Shown here in pieces: positions 44,955 through 53,604 of a DNA stretch of 64,000 bases. The notes under the pieces are model-generated. The model saw only the letters and a list, made by a program, of their open reading frames with translations, was not told where the DNA came from and did not search any database. Position numbers and translations under genes: made by a program. The DNA comes from Hyphomicrobiales bacterium (GTDB lineage Bacteria; Pseudomonadota; Alphaproteobacteria; Rhizobiales; Rhizobiaceae): contig UBYA01000011.1 of the NCBI GenBank assembly GCA_900469615.1, forward strand, positions 806,001-870,000. The letters run 5' to 3'. Positions within the stretch are counted from its first letter, which is position 1. Every line of letters begins with the position of its first letter.

Positions 44955-45135
44955 TGTTCAAGGTGCCATTGGCAAATCGTGCCGAGGGATAATTGGGAAA
45001 CCGGTCGCAGGCCGGTGCTGCCCCCGCAACGGTAGCGGACCGAATGCTGTCGACCGATGCCACTGGCAAAATTGCCGGGAAGGTGGCCGGGAGCGTCCGA
45101 ACGGACAGGTCCGAAGCCCGGAAACCAGCCTTGAC
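44955..45135 (+). ncRNA. Cobalamin riboswitch
   Basis: The order of conserved blocks is that of the B12 aptamer: AAGGTGCCATTGGC, GAGGGATAATTGGGAAACCG, CTGCCCCCGCAACGGT, GATGCCACTGG with CCGGGAAGGTGG, and the B12 box AAGCCCGGAAACCAGCC near 45113-45130. It precedes formaldehyde dehydrogenase with 237 bases between. A small stem (GATCA/TGATC) follows and could be part of the expression platform. The usual effect of such switches is to lower expression when adenosylcobalamin is plentiful. Confidence 0.95.
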
Positions 45136-45372
45136 GGCAGGCTTGATTGATCACGGCGGGTGATCGGGAGGCGAATGCGGGCATCTTGAAGCGGTCCGGT
45201 TCCAATCTCGCAGCTTTCGTAACAGTCATGCATGCGCCGGCCCGGCCGCCGCCGAAGTTGCGGGCGCGGGACCGATTTCGCTGCTGTTCAGCCCGTTGAG
45301 GAGCGGGCCGATCCGAAGATGCCCGGGATTCCGGGCGACGATGATCAAGCGTACTATCAAGGAGGAGATGGC

Positions 45373-46563
45373 ATGACAGGGAACAGAGGCGTCGTCTATA
45401 TGCGACCCGGCAAGGTCGAGGTTCGCGATATCGACGATCCGAAACTGGAGGCGCCGGATGGCCGCCGCATCGAGCATGGCGTAATCCTGAAAGTGATTTC
45501 CACGAATATCTGCGGCTCCGACCAGCATATGGTGCGCGGCCGCACGACCGCCATGCCGGGTCTCGTGCTCGGGCATGAGATAACCGGACAGGTCATCGAA
45601 AAGGGCATCGACGTCGAGATGCTCGATGTCGGCGATATCGTCTCGGTTCCGTTCAACGTCGCCTGCGGTCGCTGCCGCTGCTGCAAATCGCAGGACACGG
45701 GCGTCTGCCTTACGGTGAATCCGTCGCGGGCCGGCGGCGCCTATGGCTATGTCGACATGGGCGGATGGATCGGCGGTCAGGCGCGCTACGTCACGGTGCC
45801 CTACGCGGATTTCAACCTGCTGAAGTTTCCCGACCGCGACAAGGCCATGGCCAAGATCCGCGATCTCACCATGCTGTCGGATATTCTGCCGACCGGCTTT
45901 CACGGTGCGGTCCGCGCGGGAGTCGGCGTGGGGTCCACCGTCTATGTCGCAGGTGCCGGCCCGGTCGGCCTTGCGGCTGCCGCCTCCGCCCGCATCCTGG
46001 GCGCTGCCGTCGTCATGATCGGCGACTTCAACAAGGACCGCCTCGCGCATGCAGCCAAAGTCGGTTTCGAACCTATCGATCTTTCCAAGAGCGATCGTCT
46101 CGGCGACATGATTGCGCAGGTTGTCGGCACCGACGAGGTGGACAGCGCAATCGATGCCGTGGGTTTCGAGGCGCGCGGTCATTCCGGCGGCGAGCAGCCG
46201 GCAATCGTGCTCAATCAGATGATGGAGATCACCCGCGCAGCAGGGTCGATCGGCATACCCGGATTGTACGTGACGGAAGATCCGGGCGCAGCAGATGCCG
46301 CGGCCCAGCACGGCAGCCTGTCTCTGCGCTTCGGTCTCGGCTGGGCGAAGGCGCAATCCTTCCATACCGGGCAGACACCGGTTCTGAAGTACAACCGGCA
46401 ACTGATGCAGGCTATCCTGCATGACAGGCTGCCGATCGCTGACATCGTCAACGCCAGGATCATTTCACTCGAAGATGCGGCGCAAGGCTATGAAAGCTTC
46501 GATCAAGGTGCGGCAACGAAGTTCGTTCTCGACCCGCATGGCGATCTGTTGAAGGCAGCATAG
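45373..46563 (+). CDS. fdhA: Formaldehyde dehydrogenase, glutathione-independent
   Basis: A 396-residue zinc-dependent medium-chain dehydrogenase, very close to the Pseudomonas putida PFDH enzyme (opening TGNRGVVYM, then HGVILKVISTNICGSDQHM). It has catalytic zinc ligands C47 and H68, structural zinc C98, C101, C104 and C112, and the nucleotide loop AGAGPVGLAAAA. It oxidises formaldehyde to formate with tightly held NAD+. AGGAGGAG precedes ATG 45373, and the ATG six bases earlier stops at once, so the start is firm. A riboswitch lies upstream and a terminator follows. Confidence 0.95.
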   Translation: MTGNRGVVYMRPGKVEVRDIDDPKLEAPDGRRIEHGVILKVISTNICGSDQHMVRGRTTAMPGLVLGHEITGQVIEKGIDVEMLDVGDIVSVPFNVACGRCRCCKSQDTGVCLTVNPSRAGGAYGYVDMGGWIGGQARYVTVPYADFNLLKFPDRDKAMAKIRDLTMLSDILPTGFHGAVRAGVGVGSTVYVAGAGPVGLAAAASARILGAAVVMIGDFNKDRLAHAAKVGFEPIDLSKSDRLGDMIAQVVGTDEVDSAIDAVGFEARGHSGGEQPAIVLNQMMEITRAAGSIGIPGLYVTEDPGAADAAAQHGSLSLRFGLGWAKAQSFHTGQTPVLKYNRQLMQAILHDRLPIADIVNARIISLEDAAQGYESFDQGAATKFVLDPHGDLLKAA

Positions 46564-46614
46564 GGAGAAACGAACCTCACGCGATCGCAGATCGACGTTG
46601 AGGTGAGCATAGAT

Positions 46615-46644
46615 CGGGAGCGGAATTACATATCTCCGCTCCCG
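46615..46644 (+). terminator. Terminator hairpin after fdhA
   Basis: CGGGAGCGGA and TCCGCTCCCG form a perfect 10-base stem around a 10-base AT-rich loop, 51 bases after the fdhA stop. Confidence 0.7.
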
Positions 46645-47066
46645 GTATCGTTTCGGCAAACAGCGATGAGTTTGCCGGACAACAAAGAGGCGGCAAATGC
46701 AGATGCCGAAGTCAGATCAGTAGCACCGATCATGCAGATTCCGGCAGCCGTCGCTGATCGCAAGCAGATATCCGTGGAGGCAGTTGTCCGTCGACATTCG
46801 AGATCCTGATCGGAAACAAGGTTTCTCGGTTCAGCAGACGGCGCTGCCCTTCCTCATGATTTGAACCACAAATTTACATTCCCATGGCATCCCGGAGCGG
46901 CTACGGTACGGCCGGGAAGACGAATTATTACAGATAATAACGGATGGTGTTGCCATTATACATCTATCCTTTACATTTATACGGGCATCCCTATGGAGGA
47001 GCTCCGTCATCGCTTCCTGAGCAACGGCGGCCTGGCAAGGAACGCTAACCTGAAGAGAAAAGACAA
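46645..47066. other. 422-base gap without a clear gene
   Basis: This AT-richer stretch probably holds the promoter of the gene at 47067. Short frames exist, but none has a start site and credible composition. One begins at 46995 (MEELRHRFLSNG...) and overlaps the next gene, but I do not call it. Confidence 0.45.
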
Positions 47067-47666
47067 ATGGCAAACTTTCTTGATAAGTGGTCTTCGAAGA
47101 AGGCCGATAAGCCGAAGGCTGGTGCACGGAATGTCGTCGATACCTTTCGTGCAAGAGTAGCCGAACAGAAAGCATATCTGGAAGAGTATGAGCGCGATGC
47201 AGCCGGCTTCAAGAAGTGGCGCTCCACCTGGTTCCAGCGCGTCCCCGGCGGCTTTGGCGTCACCGTCGGTCGTGACTCCGTCAATGCCGGTCATGGGTTG
47301 AGCTATGTCGTCGTCGAAGCTGTCAAGGATGTGGCAGAGTTTCTCGACGATCTCGCCTATCATGCTGAGAATGATGTCGGCTTTCAGCAGGCTCTCGAGC
47401 AGAACCGCCGGCGTCGTGTCGCGCTTCTGAATGCGGCGAAGACCGGAGACGATACAGTTAGCTCGAAGAGCAAGGCGAAAGCCAAGCCTGCAGCAGCGAA
47501 GCCGGCAGCAGCCAAGTCCACCGCGGCCAAGTCTGCAGGCGGCAAGGCTGCGCCGAAGGCCACCCGGGCAAAGGCTGCTCCCGCAGCAACTCCGGCGCCG
47601 GCAGCCGCAGAAGCGGCAAAGCCGAAGCGCACCCGCAAGCCGAAGGCTGCAGACGCAGCTGAGTAA
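47067..47666 (+). CDS. Uncharacterised protein with a histone-H1-like Lys/Ala/Pro tail
   Basis: A 199-residue protein I do not recognise. Residues 1-120 look folded (Arg-rich helices, SYVVVEAVKDVAEFLDDLAY). Residues 125-199 are a low-complexity tail rich in Lys, Ala and Pro (AKPAAAKPAAAKSTAAKSAG) like bacterial histone H1-like or RNase-tail segments that bind nucleic acid. A strong terminator follows. A DNA- or RNA-binding role is suggested by composition only. Confidence 0.7.
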   Translation: MANFLDKWSSKKADKPKAGARNVVDTFRARVAEQKAYLEEYERDAAGFKKWRSTWFQRVPGGFGVTVGRDSVNAGHGLSYVVVEAVKDVAEFLDDLAYHAENDVGFQQALEQNRRRRVALLNAAKTGDDTVSSKSKAKAKPAAAKPAAAKSTAAKSAGGKAAPKATRAKAAPAATPAPAAAEAAKPKRTRKPKAADAAE

Positions 47667-47673
47667 AGACGAT

Positions 47674-47695
47674 GAAGCCCGCTTCGGCGGGCTTC
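47674..47695 (+). terminator. Terminator with UUCG loop
   Basis: GAAGCCCGC and GCGGGCTTC form a perfect 9-base stem with the very stable TTCG tetraloop, 8 bases after the stop codon. Confidence 0.8.
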
Positions 47696-47859
47696 ACTTC
47701 CTCATTGCTGAATGGTTGCAAGGGCCGCTTCACCAAACCTGTCTTTGGCAGTGCCCAGGTCCCGGCGAAGCAAACCGGATACGATGAGACGCGAATTCGG
47801 CATCAGCTACGCTGAAGCGAACGGATCGGAGCGGCATTTGCCGCTCCTTTCGGCCGATC

Positions 47860-48462
47860 TCACTTTTTCTCGCTATATGCCTTGATGGCGGAGGCAACTT
47901 CGCTCCGGGCTTTTTCCGCATTCTCGAAGCCGCCGACCTCGACGACCTTGCGGGCATCGGGAAGCTGCTTGTAGACGCGGAAGAACGCCTGCAGACGGTC
48001 CTGCTCGACCTTGGGAAGATCGGAGATTTCCCTGATGCTGTCGTAGGTCGGGTCGATCTTCGTCGTCGGTACTGCGACGATCTTGTCGTCGACTTCGCCG
48101 CCATCGATCATCTTCAGCACGCCGATTGCCCGCACGCGAACGATAGCGCCCGGAACGATCGGTTCGCGCGTATAGACGATGGCGTCGAGCGGATCGCCGT
48201 CACCGCCGAGCGAACTGGTGATGGAACCATAGTTCGCCGGATAGGCGACCGGCATCGACTGGAACCGGTCGACGACGATATGACCGGTCTTGGCGTCGAT
48301 CTCATATTTGGTGAAGCTGCCGGCCGGGATCTCGATAGCGGTGTAGAATTCCCGGCTTTCGTCCTTCGGCTGAGGATAGTCGATATAGGATACATAGTCG
48401 GCAGCCGAGGCAACGGTGCCGGACAGGATCGTCAGTGCAACGATGGAAATAAGCTTTTTCAT
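47860..48462 (-). CDS. Inorganic pyrophosphatase, family I, with signal peptide
   Basis: A 200-residue protein with the metal-binding signature GDGDPLDAIV (near residue 90) and the YPANYGSI block of family I pyrophosphatases. It starts with a clear Sec signal (MKKLISIVALTILSGTVASA), so it should act in the periplasm, whereas normal pyrophosphatases are cytoplasmic. The ATG at 48462 is the natural start. It could remove phosphate from exported pyrophosphate or serve in phosphate gathering; this is inference. Confidence 0.9.
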   Translation of the reverse strand: MKKLISIVALTILSGTVASAADYVSYIDYPQPKDESREFYTAIEIPAGSFTKYEIDAKTGHIVVDRFQSMPVAYPANYGSITSSLGGDGDPLDAIVYTREPIVPGAIVRVRAIGVLKMIDGGEVDDKIVAVPTTKIDPTYDSIREISDLPKVEQDRLQAFFRVYKQLPDARKVVEVGGFENAEKARSEVASAIKAYSEKK

Positions 48463-48816
48463 ACACGCCCCCGCGTCAAGGTTGAACAATATCGCCCTAA
48501 TCAGGGGGTGTTACGGGCTTGTGACATATATCGATGAATGCACAGGGAATGGCCGGGCTTTCCCGCAGAGGGAGATCATCATCGGGAGCGATGAAGGCCG
48601 GCATTCACATCATGGGAGCCGGTCATTCAAAAGCCATAAAACTGACGAGGCTCGGTAGGGTAAGACGGATCGGCATGATCCATGCAGCCGCTGCCCGACT
48701 ATTTTCGATGCGCTATCTCGTGCGTTGCAACGCACTCCCGTCGGCAGCGAGCTCAATCACAAGGACCTGATGAGAAGGTTCGCCGCGACCAAAGCATATC
48801 TGCGAGGTTCAATGCG
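48463..48816. other. 354-base gap between pyrophosphatase and glycosyltransferase genes
   Basis: It must hold both divergent promoters. I see no gene: the frames open on the plus strand lack a ribosome site and typical composition. Confidence 0.4.
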
Positions 48817-49881
48817 ATGTATTCCATTCAAGACCGTATTCCCGTTTCCATCGTTATTGCAAACTACAACTACGCACACTTCCTGAAGCGCAGCATCGAC
48901 AGCGCACTGGAGCAAAGCTATGGCGACGCCGAAGTCATCGTCGTCGACGATGCATCGACGGATGCAACCGCCGACGTCGTTGCCTCCTATGGGTCGCGCA
49001 TAAAGACATGCCTGCGAGAGGTGAATGGCGGGCATGCCGCCGCGTTCAACACAGGCTTTGCCGCCAGTCGCGGCAAGATCGTGCTGTTTCTCGATGCGGA
49101 TGATTATCTCTATCCGAATGCTGTTTCGGAGGTTGTCGACGCGTGGGAAGAGAACACGGCACAGGTTCAGTTCCGGCTGCACATCGTCGATGAAGACATG
49201 CATGTAAGGGACGTCTTTCCGCCGGAGAAATTGCCGTTCGATTCCGGCGATGTCACCCCCCAATTGCTGCGAAAGGGTCGCTACCAGACGACGGTGACGA
49301 GCGGGCTGGCGTTCAGGCGCTCGGTACTGGACAAGGTCATGCCCGTTCCCGAGCAGGAGTTTCGGCAGGGCGCCGATGGATATCTTGCCACGGTGGCGCC
49401 CCTCTATGGCGAGGTGACGTCCATCGATGATTGCCTTGGTGCCTACCGCATTCATGGCGCCAATCATTCCGTCTTCGCCAAGAAACTCGGTCAGCGCGCG
49501 CGCTGGCGCATACAGCATGATTTCCGGCGGCTGGAGGCTTTGTCGGATCAGGCAACCGAGATCGGGCTGGACGTGCCCGGCGATGCCGGTCTGCACGATC
49601 CCGTGCATTTGGAGGAGCGCCTGGCGTCGCTTTGCATCGACAGGGAACGGCATCCGGTCTCCAGCGATTCCAGGCTCTCCCTTGCCGCCGCCGGAGCGGT
49701 CGCCAGCCTGGAGATGAATGCATCCGCAAGACGTCGCGCGATGCTGGCGGCCTGGTTTCTTTCCGTCGGCGTCCTTCCTCGCCGGATGGCGAAGGCGGTC
49801 TTATCCTGGAAGCTCGTTGCCTCGTCGAGGCCCCGGCTTCTGCTGCGCCTGTCGAAAACCATCCGCCATGCGATGGGTTAG
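48817..49881 (+). CDS. Family 2 glycosyltransferase
   Basis: A 354-residue protein with the GT2 core VSIVIANYNYAHFLKRSIDS, VIVVDDASTDAT and the DXD motif FLDADDYLYP (residues about 90-99). The C-terminal 120 residues are helical and basic, without membrane segments. It transfers a sugar from a nucleotide donor to a surface glycan, glycolipid or protein. The ATG at 48817 gives the natural N-terminus; the longer frame has no support. Confidence 0.9.
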   Translation: MYSIQDRIPVSIVIANYNYAHFLKRSIDSALEQSYGDAEVIVVDDASTDATADVVASYGSRIKTCLREVNGGHAAAFNTGFAASRGKIVLFLDADDYLYPNAVSEVVDAWEENTAQVQFRLHIVDEDMHVRDVFPPEKLPFDSGDVTPQLLRKGRYQTTVTSGLAFRRSVLDKVMPVPEQEFRQGADGYLATVAPLYGEVTSIDDCLGAYRIHGANHSVFAKKLGQRARWRIQHDFRRLEALSDQATEIGLDVPGDAGLHDPVHLEERLASLCIDRERHPVSSDSRLSLAAAGAVASLEMNASARRRAMLAAWFLSVGVLPRRMAKAVLSWKLVASSRPRLLLRLSKTIRHAMG

Positions 49882-49914
49882 CGCGCCGCAGGGAATTTAT
49901 CCAAGGATTGCCGG

Positions 49915-50005
49915 ATCCAGGAAACATGCGCAGCGGTTTTTCGTTCGGAATTGCGCAGCAATAAAAGGATAGAGCGTTTTCGCGATTCGAAGAAAGCCGA
50001 AGTGC
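49915..50005. repeat. Rhizobial-style intergenic repeat (RIME-like)
   Basis: The element begins with a block shared with 3023-3045 and continues into AGAGCGTTTTCGCGATTCGAAG and a complementary AGTGCTCT, giving a hairpin. Such palindromic mosaic elements are dispersed between genes in Rhizobium genomes. It fills the gap between the convergent GT2 and GH5 genes. Confidence 0.6.
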
Positions 50006-50006
50006 T

Positions 50007-51272
50007 CTATTCGGATGTGCCGGATTTGTGCAGCGCGCGCAGCAATGCGTCAATCACGGCTCGATGATGGATGTTCCGGGCGAAACGGCTGTCGGCGGCG
50101 AATTGCATCAACCCCGCGAAGGCATCCCTGGCCGAAGGTTTCCTGCCCTCGCCGCGAAGATAGGCGGTCAGGCGCCGGTAGCGGGCATTCGCCTTGATTT
50201 CGAGCGGATTGCCGGGCCCCATCTTCTTCAATGGCCACCATGACCAGCCGATGCCGTTTCTTTCCTGCAGCGCCACAGCGCGGGCATACCAATCGTTGTT
50301 GTTCTCGCCGGATTCGCCGTTCCATAGCGGCATGTCATATTGCTCGCGCAGCTTTAGAAAGGGCTCGATCGATTCCTGTGTCGTCGGCGTCCAGTATTTG
50401 TGAAAGCTGAGCGTCGTGTTGGGGTCCTCGATCGGCAGCACGCCGGCATAATTGTTGCCCCAGCAATTGCCTTCGATGATCAGCATGTGATTGGCGTCGA
50501 TGGCGCGTACGGCGCGGATGGTGCGCTGATAGATATCGCGCAGCGGCCGGTTTCCGGTTTCACGGCATCCGCCCTTGTCCTTCTCGTCCTGAAAGCCCCA
50601 ATTCGGCTCGTTGAGCAGATCATAACCGGCGATGGTGGTCTCATTCCTGTAACGACGTGCGATCTCGCTCCAGAGCGCGATCATCGTCGCCTGGTCCTTT
50701 TTGCTATCCCAGAGCGAAGGCTCGTTCGGATCGCGGTCGGAGATGGCGATATCGTGCCCCTGGCCGCCGGGCGCCGCATGCAGATCGAGGATCAGCAGCA
50801 TATGATTGGCTTTCAGCCAGCCGATCAATGCATCGATCCGCCGGAAGCCTTCCTCGTTCCAGACGATATCCCTTGAACCATTCTTGCCGCGCCTGTCCTT
50901 GATGAACAGCTTCCAGTGCATCGGCAGGCGCACGCTGTTGAAGCCCCATCCGGCCATCGCGTCGATATCGGCTTTCGTTACGGCATTGTCCCGCCAGGAC
51001 CGATAGAACCGGTCGGCCCTCTTCTTGCCGACGATCTCGGAAATGCGGTGGCGAATGACGTGCTGTGCCTTCAGGTTGGAAAGGCCCATCATGTAACCTT
51101 CCTGCACCATCCAGCCTCCGAGGCCAAGGCCGCGCAGGATCAGCGGATTACCGCTGCCATCGACGATCTGCTGGTGATCGGCGCGGACAAATCCCTCCGC
51201 ATGCGCCGGCAGCCCGAATGAGGTCAGGCAGGCGACGGACAGGCTGGCGAGCAACAGCGGAAAGTGCCTCAT
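50007..51272 (-). CDS. Secreted glycoside hydrolase, GH5
   Basis: A 421-residue protein with a signal peptide (residues 1-25, MRHFPLLLASLSVACL...) and the GH5 fold: acid/base E222 in DLLNEPNW and nucleophile E320 in LWNGESGEN. GH5 enzymes cleave beta-glucans, mannans and related polymers. It may act on a plant or bacterial surface glucan. The start at 51272 gives a complete signal peptide; the earlier frame is not used. The GT2 gene is convergent with it. Confidence 0.92.
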   Translation of the reverse strand: MRHFPLLLASLSVACLTSFGLPAHAEGFVRADHQQIVDGSGNPLILRGLGLGGWMVQEGYMMGLSNLKAQHVIRHRISEIVGKKRADRFYRSWRDNAVTKADIDAMAGWGFNSVRLPMHWKLFIKDRRGKNGSRDIVWNEEGFRRIDALIGWLKANHMLLILDLHAAPGGQGHDIAISDRDPNEPSLWDSKKDQATMIALWSEIARRYRNETTIAGYDLLNEPNWGFQDEKDKGGCRETGNRPLRDIYQRTIRAVRAIDANHMLIIEGNCWGNNYAGVLPIEDPNTTLSFHKYWTPTTQESIEPFLKLREQYDMPLWNGESGENNNDWYARAVALQERNGIGWSWWPLKKMGPGNPLEIKANARYRRLTAYLRGEGRKPSARDAFAGLMQFAADSRFARNIHHRAVIDALLRALHKSGTSE

Positions 51273-51373
51273 GCATTTCCAGTCGCCCGAAACTTTGTCG
51301 CCATGTGGGCATGATGTTGCGTCGGCGCCTGAAATCGCGCGCTGCAATTTTTGCCGGCATGATCCTTTCGCCT

Positions 51374-52612
51374 TTACGCGTCGCGAACCTCAGGGAGTTC
51401 GCGTGGAGCGCGGACGAATGCGGCGACGCAGAGATCGATCGCCAAGGCGAGGACCATGGCGCCGGCGCCGATGAAGAAGAGCATGTAGTAGTTTCCGCCG
51501 GTTCGGGCAAAGACGAAGGACAATCCATAGGCGGCGGCTGCCTGGAACAGCGCAAAGAATACGGTCGCCAGGCTCCAGGCGGTTCTCTGTTGCGCCGGAT
51601 GGTGCGGCAGCAGCTCCGCGATCCTGCCGAGCATCAGGGGAACCGTACCGGTCACGAATGCGCCGACGATCAGGCTCGAGACGATGAGCCAGGCTTGCCC
51701 GAGGCCGAAAGCGGGAATGGCGACGGCGGCAGCCTCGAGGAGAAATGCAAAGCGCAGCGCGGCGGCAAAGCCGGTGCGGTCCGCAAGATGACCGGCAAGG
51801 ATCGGGCCGATCGTTGCGCCAAGGCCGAACAATACCCAGTATTCCGCACCGACCCGCAGGCCGCTTCCCAATCCGTGCGCGACGAAATCCACGAGGAAGA
51901 TCATGTGAGGCACCCAGCCGGCGGCGTTCAGCGCGTATTCGACATAGAGTGCACGCAGCGTCCAGCGTTTCGGCGCATGCGCGGCATGCCGTGCCGGTGC
52001 CGAACGGCTTGCATTGTCATGTGGCCACCCGGTCCAGGCCATGGCCGTCAGCAGCAGCGACAGGATGCCGAGGCCAAGCCAGGTTTGGCGTAGCCCTTGT
52101 TGAAGCAGCAGGGGAACCAGCGTGCCCGACAGTGCAACGCCGGCGCCGATGCCCATGAAGATTACGCCGCTGGCAAGGCCCCGGCGGAGCGGCGGAACCA
52201 GCGGCAGGACGGTCGGCGCTGCCAATACCATCAAGGCGCCGCCGGCAAGGCCGGTCGCGAAACGCCACGCGAAGAACCATGGAAAGCCGATCGGGAAAGC
52301 GCAGGCAAAGAATGCCGCGGTTGCGGCCAGCATCATGATGCGAAGGGCGAGGACGGTGGAGATGCGCGCAGCGACCGGTCGCCCGAGCAAGGCGCCGGCC
52401 AGATAGCCGGAAAGATTGGCCGCGCCGAGATAGGCGGCAGCGGAGGCTTCGAACCAATGCGCATCGACGATAGCCGGCAGAAGCGGGGTATAGGCGAACC
52501 GGGCAAGCCCGATCCCGATCAGGCAGGCGCAGAACGCCGAGAGGATCGCGCGCCATGCCGTCTGGCTGCCATGATGGTTTCGGTCGATTTCACGGGGCGT
52601 TGCGTCGGTCAT
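51374..52612 (-). CDS. MFS transporter, YbfB/YjiJ family
   Basis: A 412-residue protein with 12 predicted helices and the YbfB/YjiJ features GIGLARFAYTPLLPAIV near residue 32 and YLGAANLSGYLAGALLG. The substrate is unknown. It is divergent from a LysR gene (52717) that probably controls it. Confidence 0.9.
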   Translation of the reverse strand: MTDATPREIDRNHHGSQTAWRAILSAFCACLIGIGLARFAYTPLLPAIVDAHWFEASAAAYLGAANLSGYLAGALLGRPVAARISTVLALRIMMLAATAAFFACAFPIGFPWFFAWRFATGLAGGALMVLAAPTVLPLVPPLRRGLASGVIFMGIGAGVALSGTLVPLLLQQGLRQTWLGLGILSLLLTAMAWTGWPHDNASRSAPARHAAHAPKRWTLRALYVEYALNAAGWVPHMIFLVDFVAHGLGSGLRVGAEYWVLFGLGATIGPILAGHLADRTGFAAALRFAFLLEAAAVAIPAFGLGQAWLIVSSLIVGAFVTGTVPLMLGRIAELLPHHPAQQRTAWSLATVFFALFQAAAAYGLSFVFARTGGNYYMLFFIGAGAMVLALAIDLCVAAFVRAPRELPEVRDA

Positions 52613-52661
52613 GGCAATTCTCTCAAGCGGCGGTGCTTGAGAGAATAGGCCGCAAGATATA

Positions 52662-52684
52662 TCATAAAAAATGAATTATTATGA
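52662..52684. promoter_or_regulatory. LysR-type binding site in the divergent region
   Basis: TCATAA (52662-52667) and TTATGA (52679-52684) form an inverted repeat spaced by 11 bases, as in T-N11-A LysR boxes. It sits 33 bases before the LysR start at 52717 and 50 bases before the MFS start. Confidence 0.5.
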
Positions 52685-52716
52685 GAGCAGTTATCTCTAA
52701 AGGAGATATGTCGACC

Positions 52717-53604
52717 ATGGACGCATCCGATCTCAGGGTTTTCGAGGCCGTCTCCCGGCATGGGAGCATGAGCCGGGCGGCGCAGGAGCTGCATACGGTT
52801 CAATCGAATGTGACGGCACGTATCCGGGCACTCGAAGAGGAGCTGGGCGTCAGTCTGTTTCAGCGGCATGCGAGGGGCGTGTCGATCACGCCGGCCGGGC
52901 AGCGCATCCTGCCGTTCGTCGGCCGCATTGCCAAACTCCTGGCCGATGCGCGCATAGCCGCGCAGGACGAGGGGTCTCCGGCCGGGACGCTTGCGATCGG
53001 CAGCCTGGAGACGACAACAGCGCTGCGGTTGTCGCCGCTGTTGGGACGATTTGCCAAGACTTACCCTCAGGTGCGCCTCGTCGTCACGACAGGCACGACC
53101 CGCAGGCTGATCGACGATGTCGTCGCATGCCGGGTCGAGGGCGCATTCGTGGCGGGTCCCGTCAGCCATCCCGATCTCGACCATGAGGTGATCTTTCGGG
53201 AGGAACTCGTTCTCGTTACGTCGCCCGCTGTCGGTGCAATGGAAGATCTGGCCGGTATCGCCGATTTGAAGACCATTGTCTTTCAGATCGGATGTTCCTA
53301 TCGGCAGCGGCTGGAGTCGCTTCTCGCCGACATGGGCATCGTTACGTCGAAGCCGCTGGAATTCGGTTCCCTCGATGCGATCGTCAGCTGCGTATCGGCC
53401 GGCGTCGGTATCACCCTTTTGCCGCAAGGTGTGGTTGCTGCCGCCCATGGAGAGGGCAGGGTGGCGATCCACCGGCTCCCGCCCGAGCGTTCCCTGGTCG
53501 AAACGCTCTTCGTACGCCGTTCGGATGCCTACACGTCCAGCGCCATGGCCGCACTTCTCGATATGGCGCGGCCGAAGCCGGTTGCGCTTAACTCGACGCC
53601 ATGA
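52717..53604 (+). CDS. LysR family transcriptional regulator
   Basis: A 295-residue protein. Residues 4-62 are the LysR winged helix (LRVFEAVSRHGSMSRAAQEL), followed by a two-lobed effector domain. AGGAG lies 11 bases before ATG 52717, while the ATG at 52708 is only two bases from it, so 52717 is chosen. It is divergent from an MFS gene, and its 3' end overlaps the convergent M14 peptidase gene by 17 bases. Confidence 0.93.
   Translation: MDASDLRVFEAVSRHGSMSRAAQELHTVQSNVTARIRALEEELGVSLFQRHARGVSITPAGQRILPFVGRIAKLLADARIAAQDEGSPAGTLAIGSLETTTALRLSPLLGRFAKTYPQVRLVVTTGTTRRLIDDVVACRVEGAFVAGPVSHPDLDHEVIFREELVLVTSPAVGAMEDLAGIADLKTIVFQIGCSYRQRLESLLADMGIVTSKPLEFGSLDAIVSCVSAGVGITLLPQGVVAAAHGEGRVAIHRLPPERSLVETLFVRRSDAYTSSAMAALLDMARPKPVALNSTP

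Noticed and set aside
46861..47160. 99-codon plus-strand frame overlapping the start of the gene at 47067.
   Set aside because: Its end runs through the real gene in another frame, and its composition is irregular.
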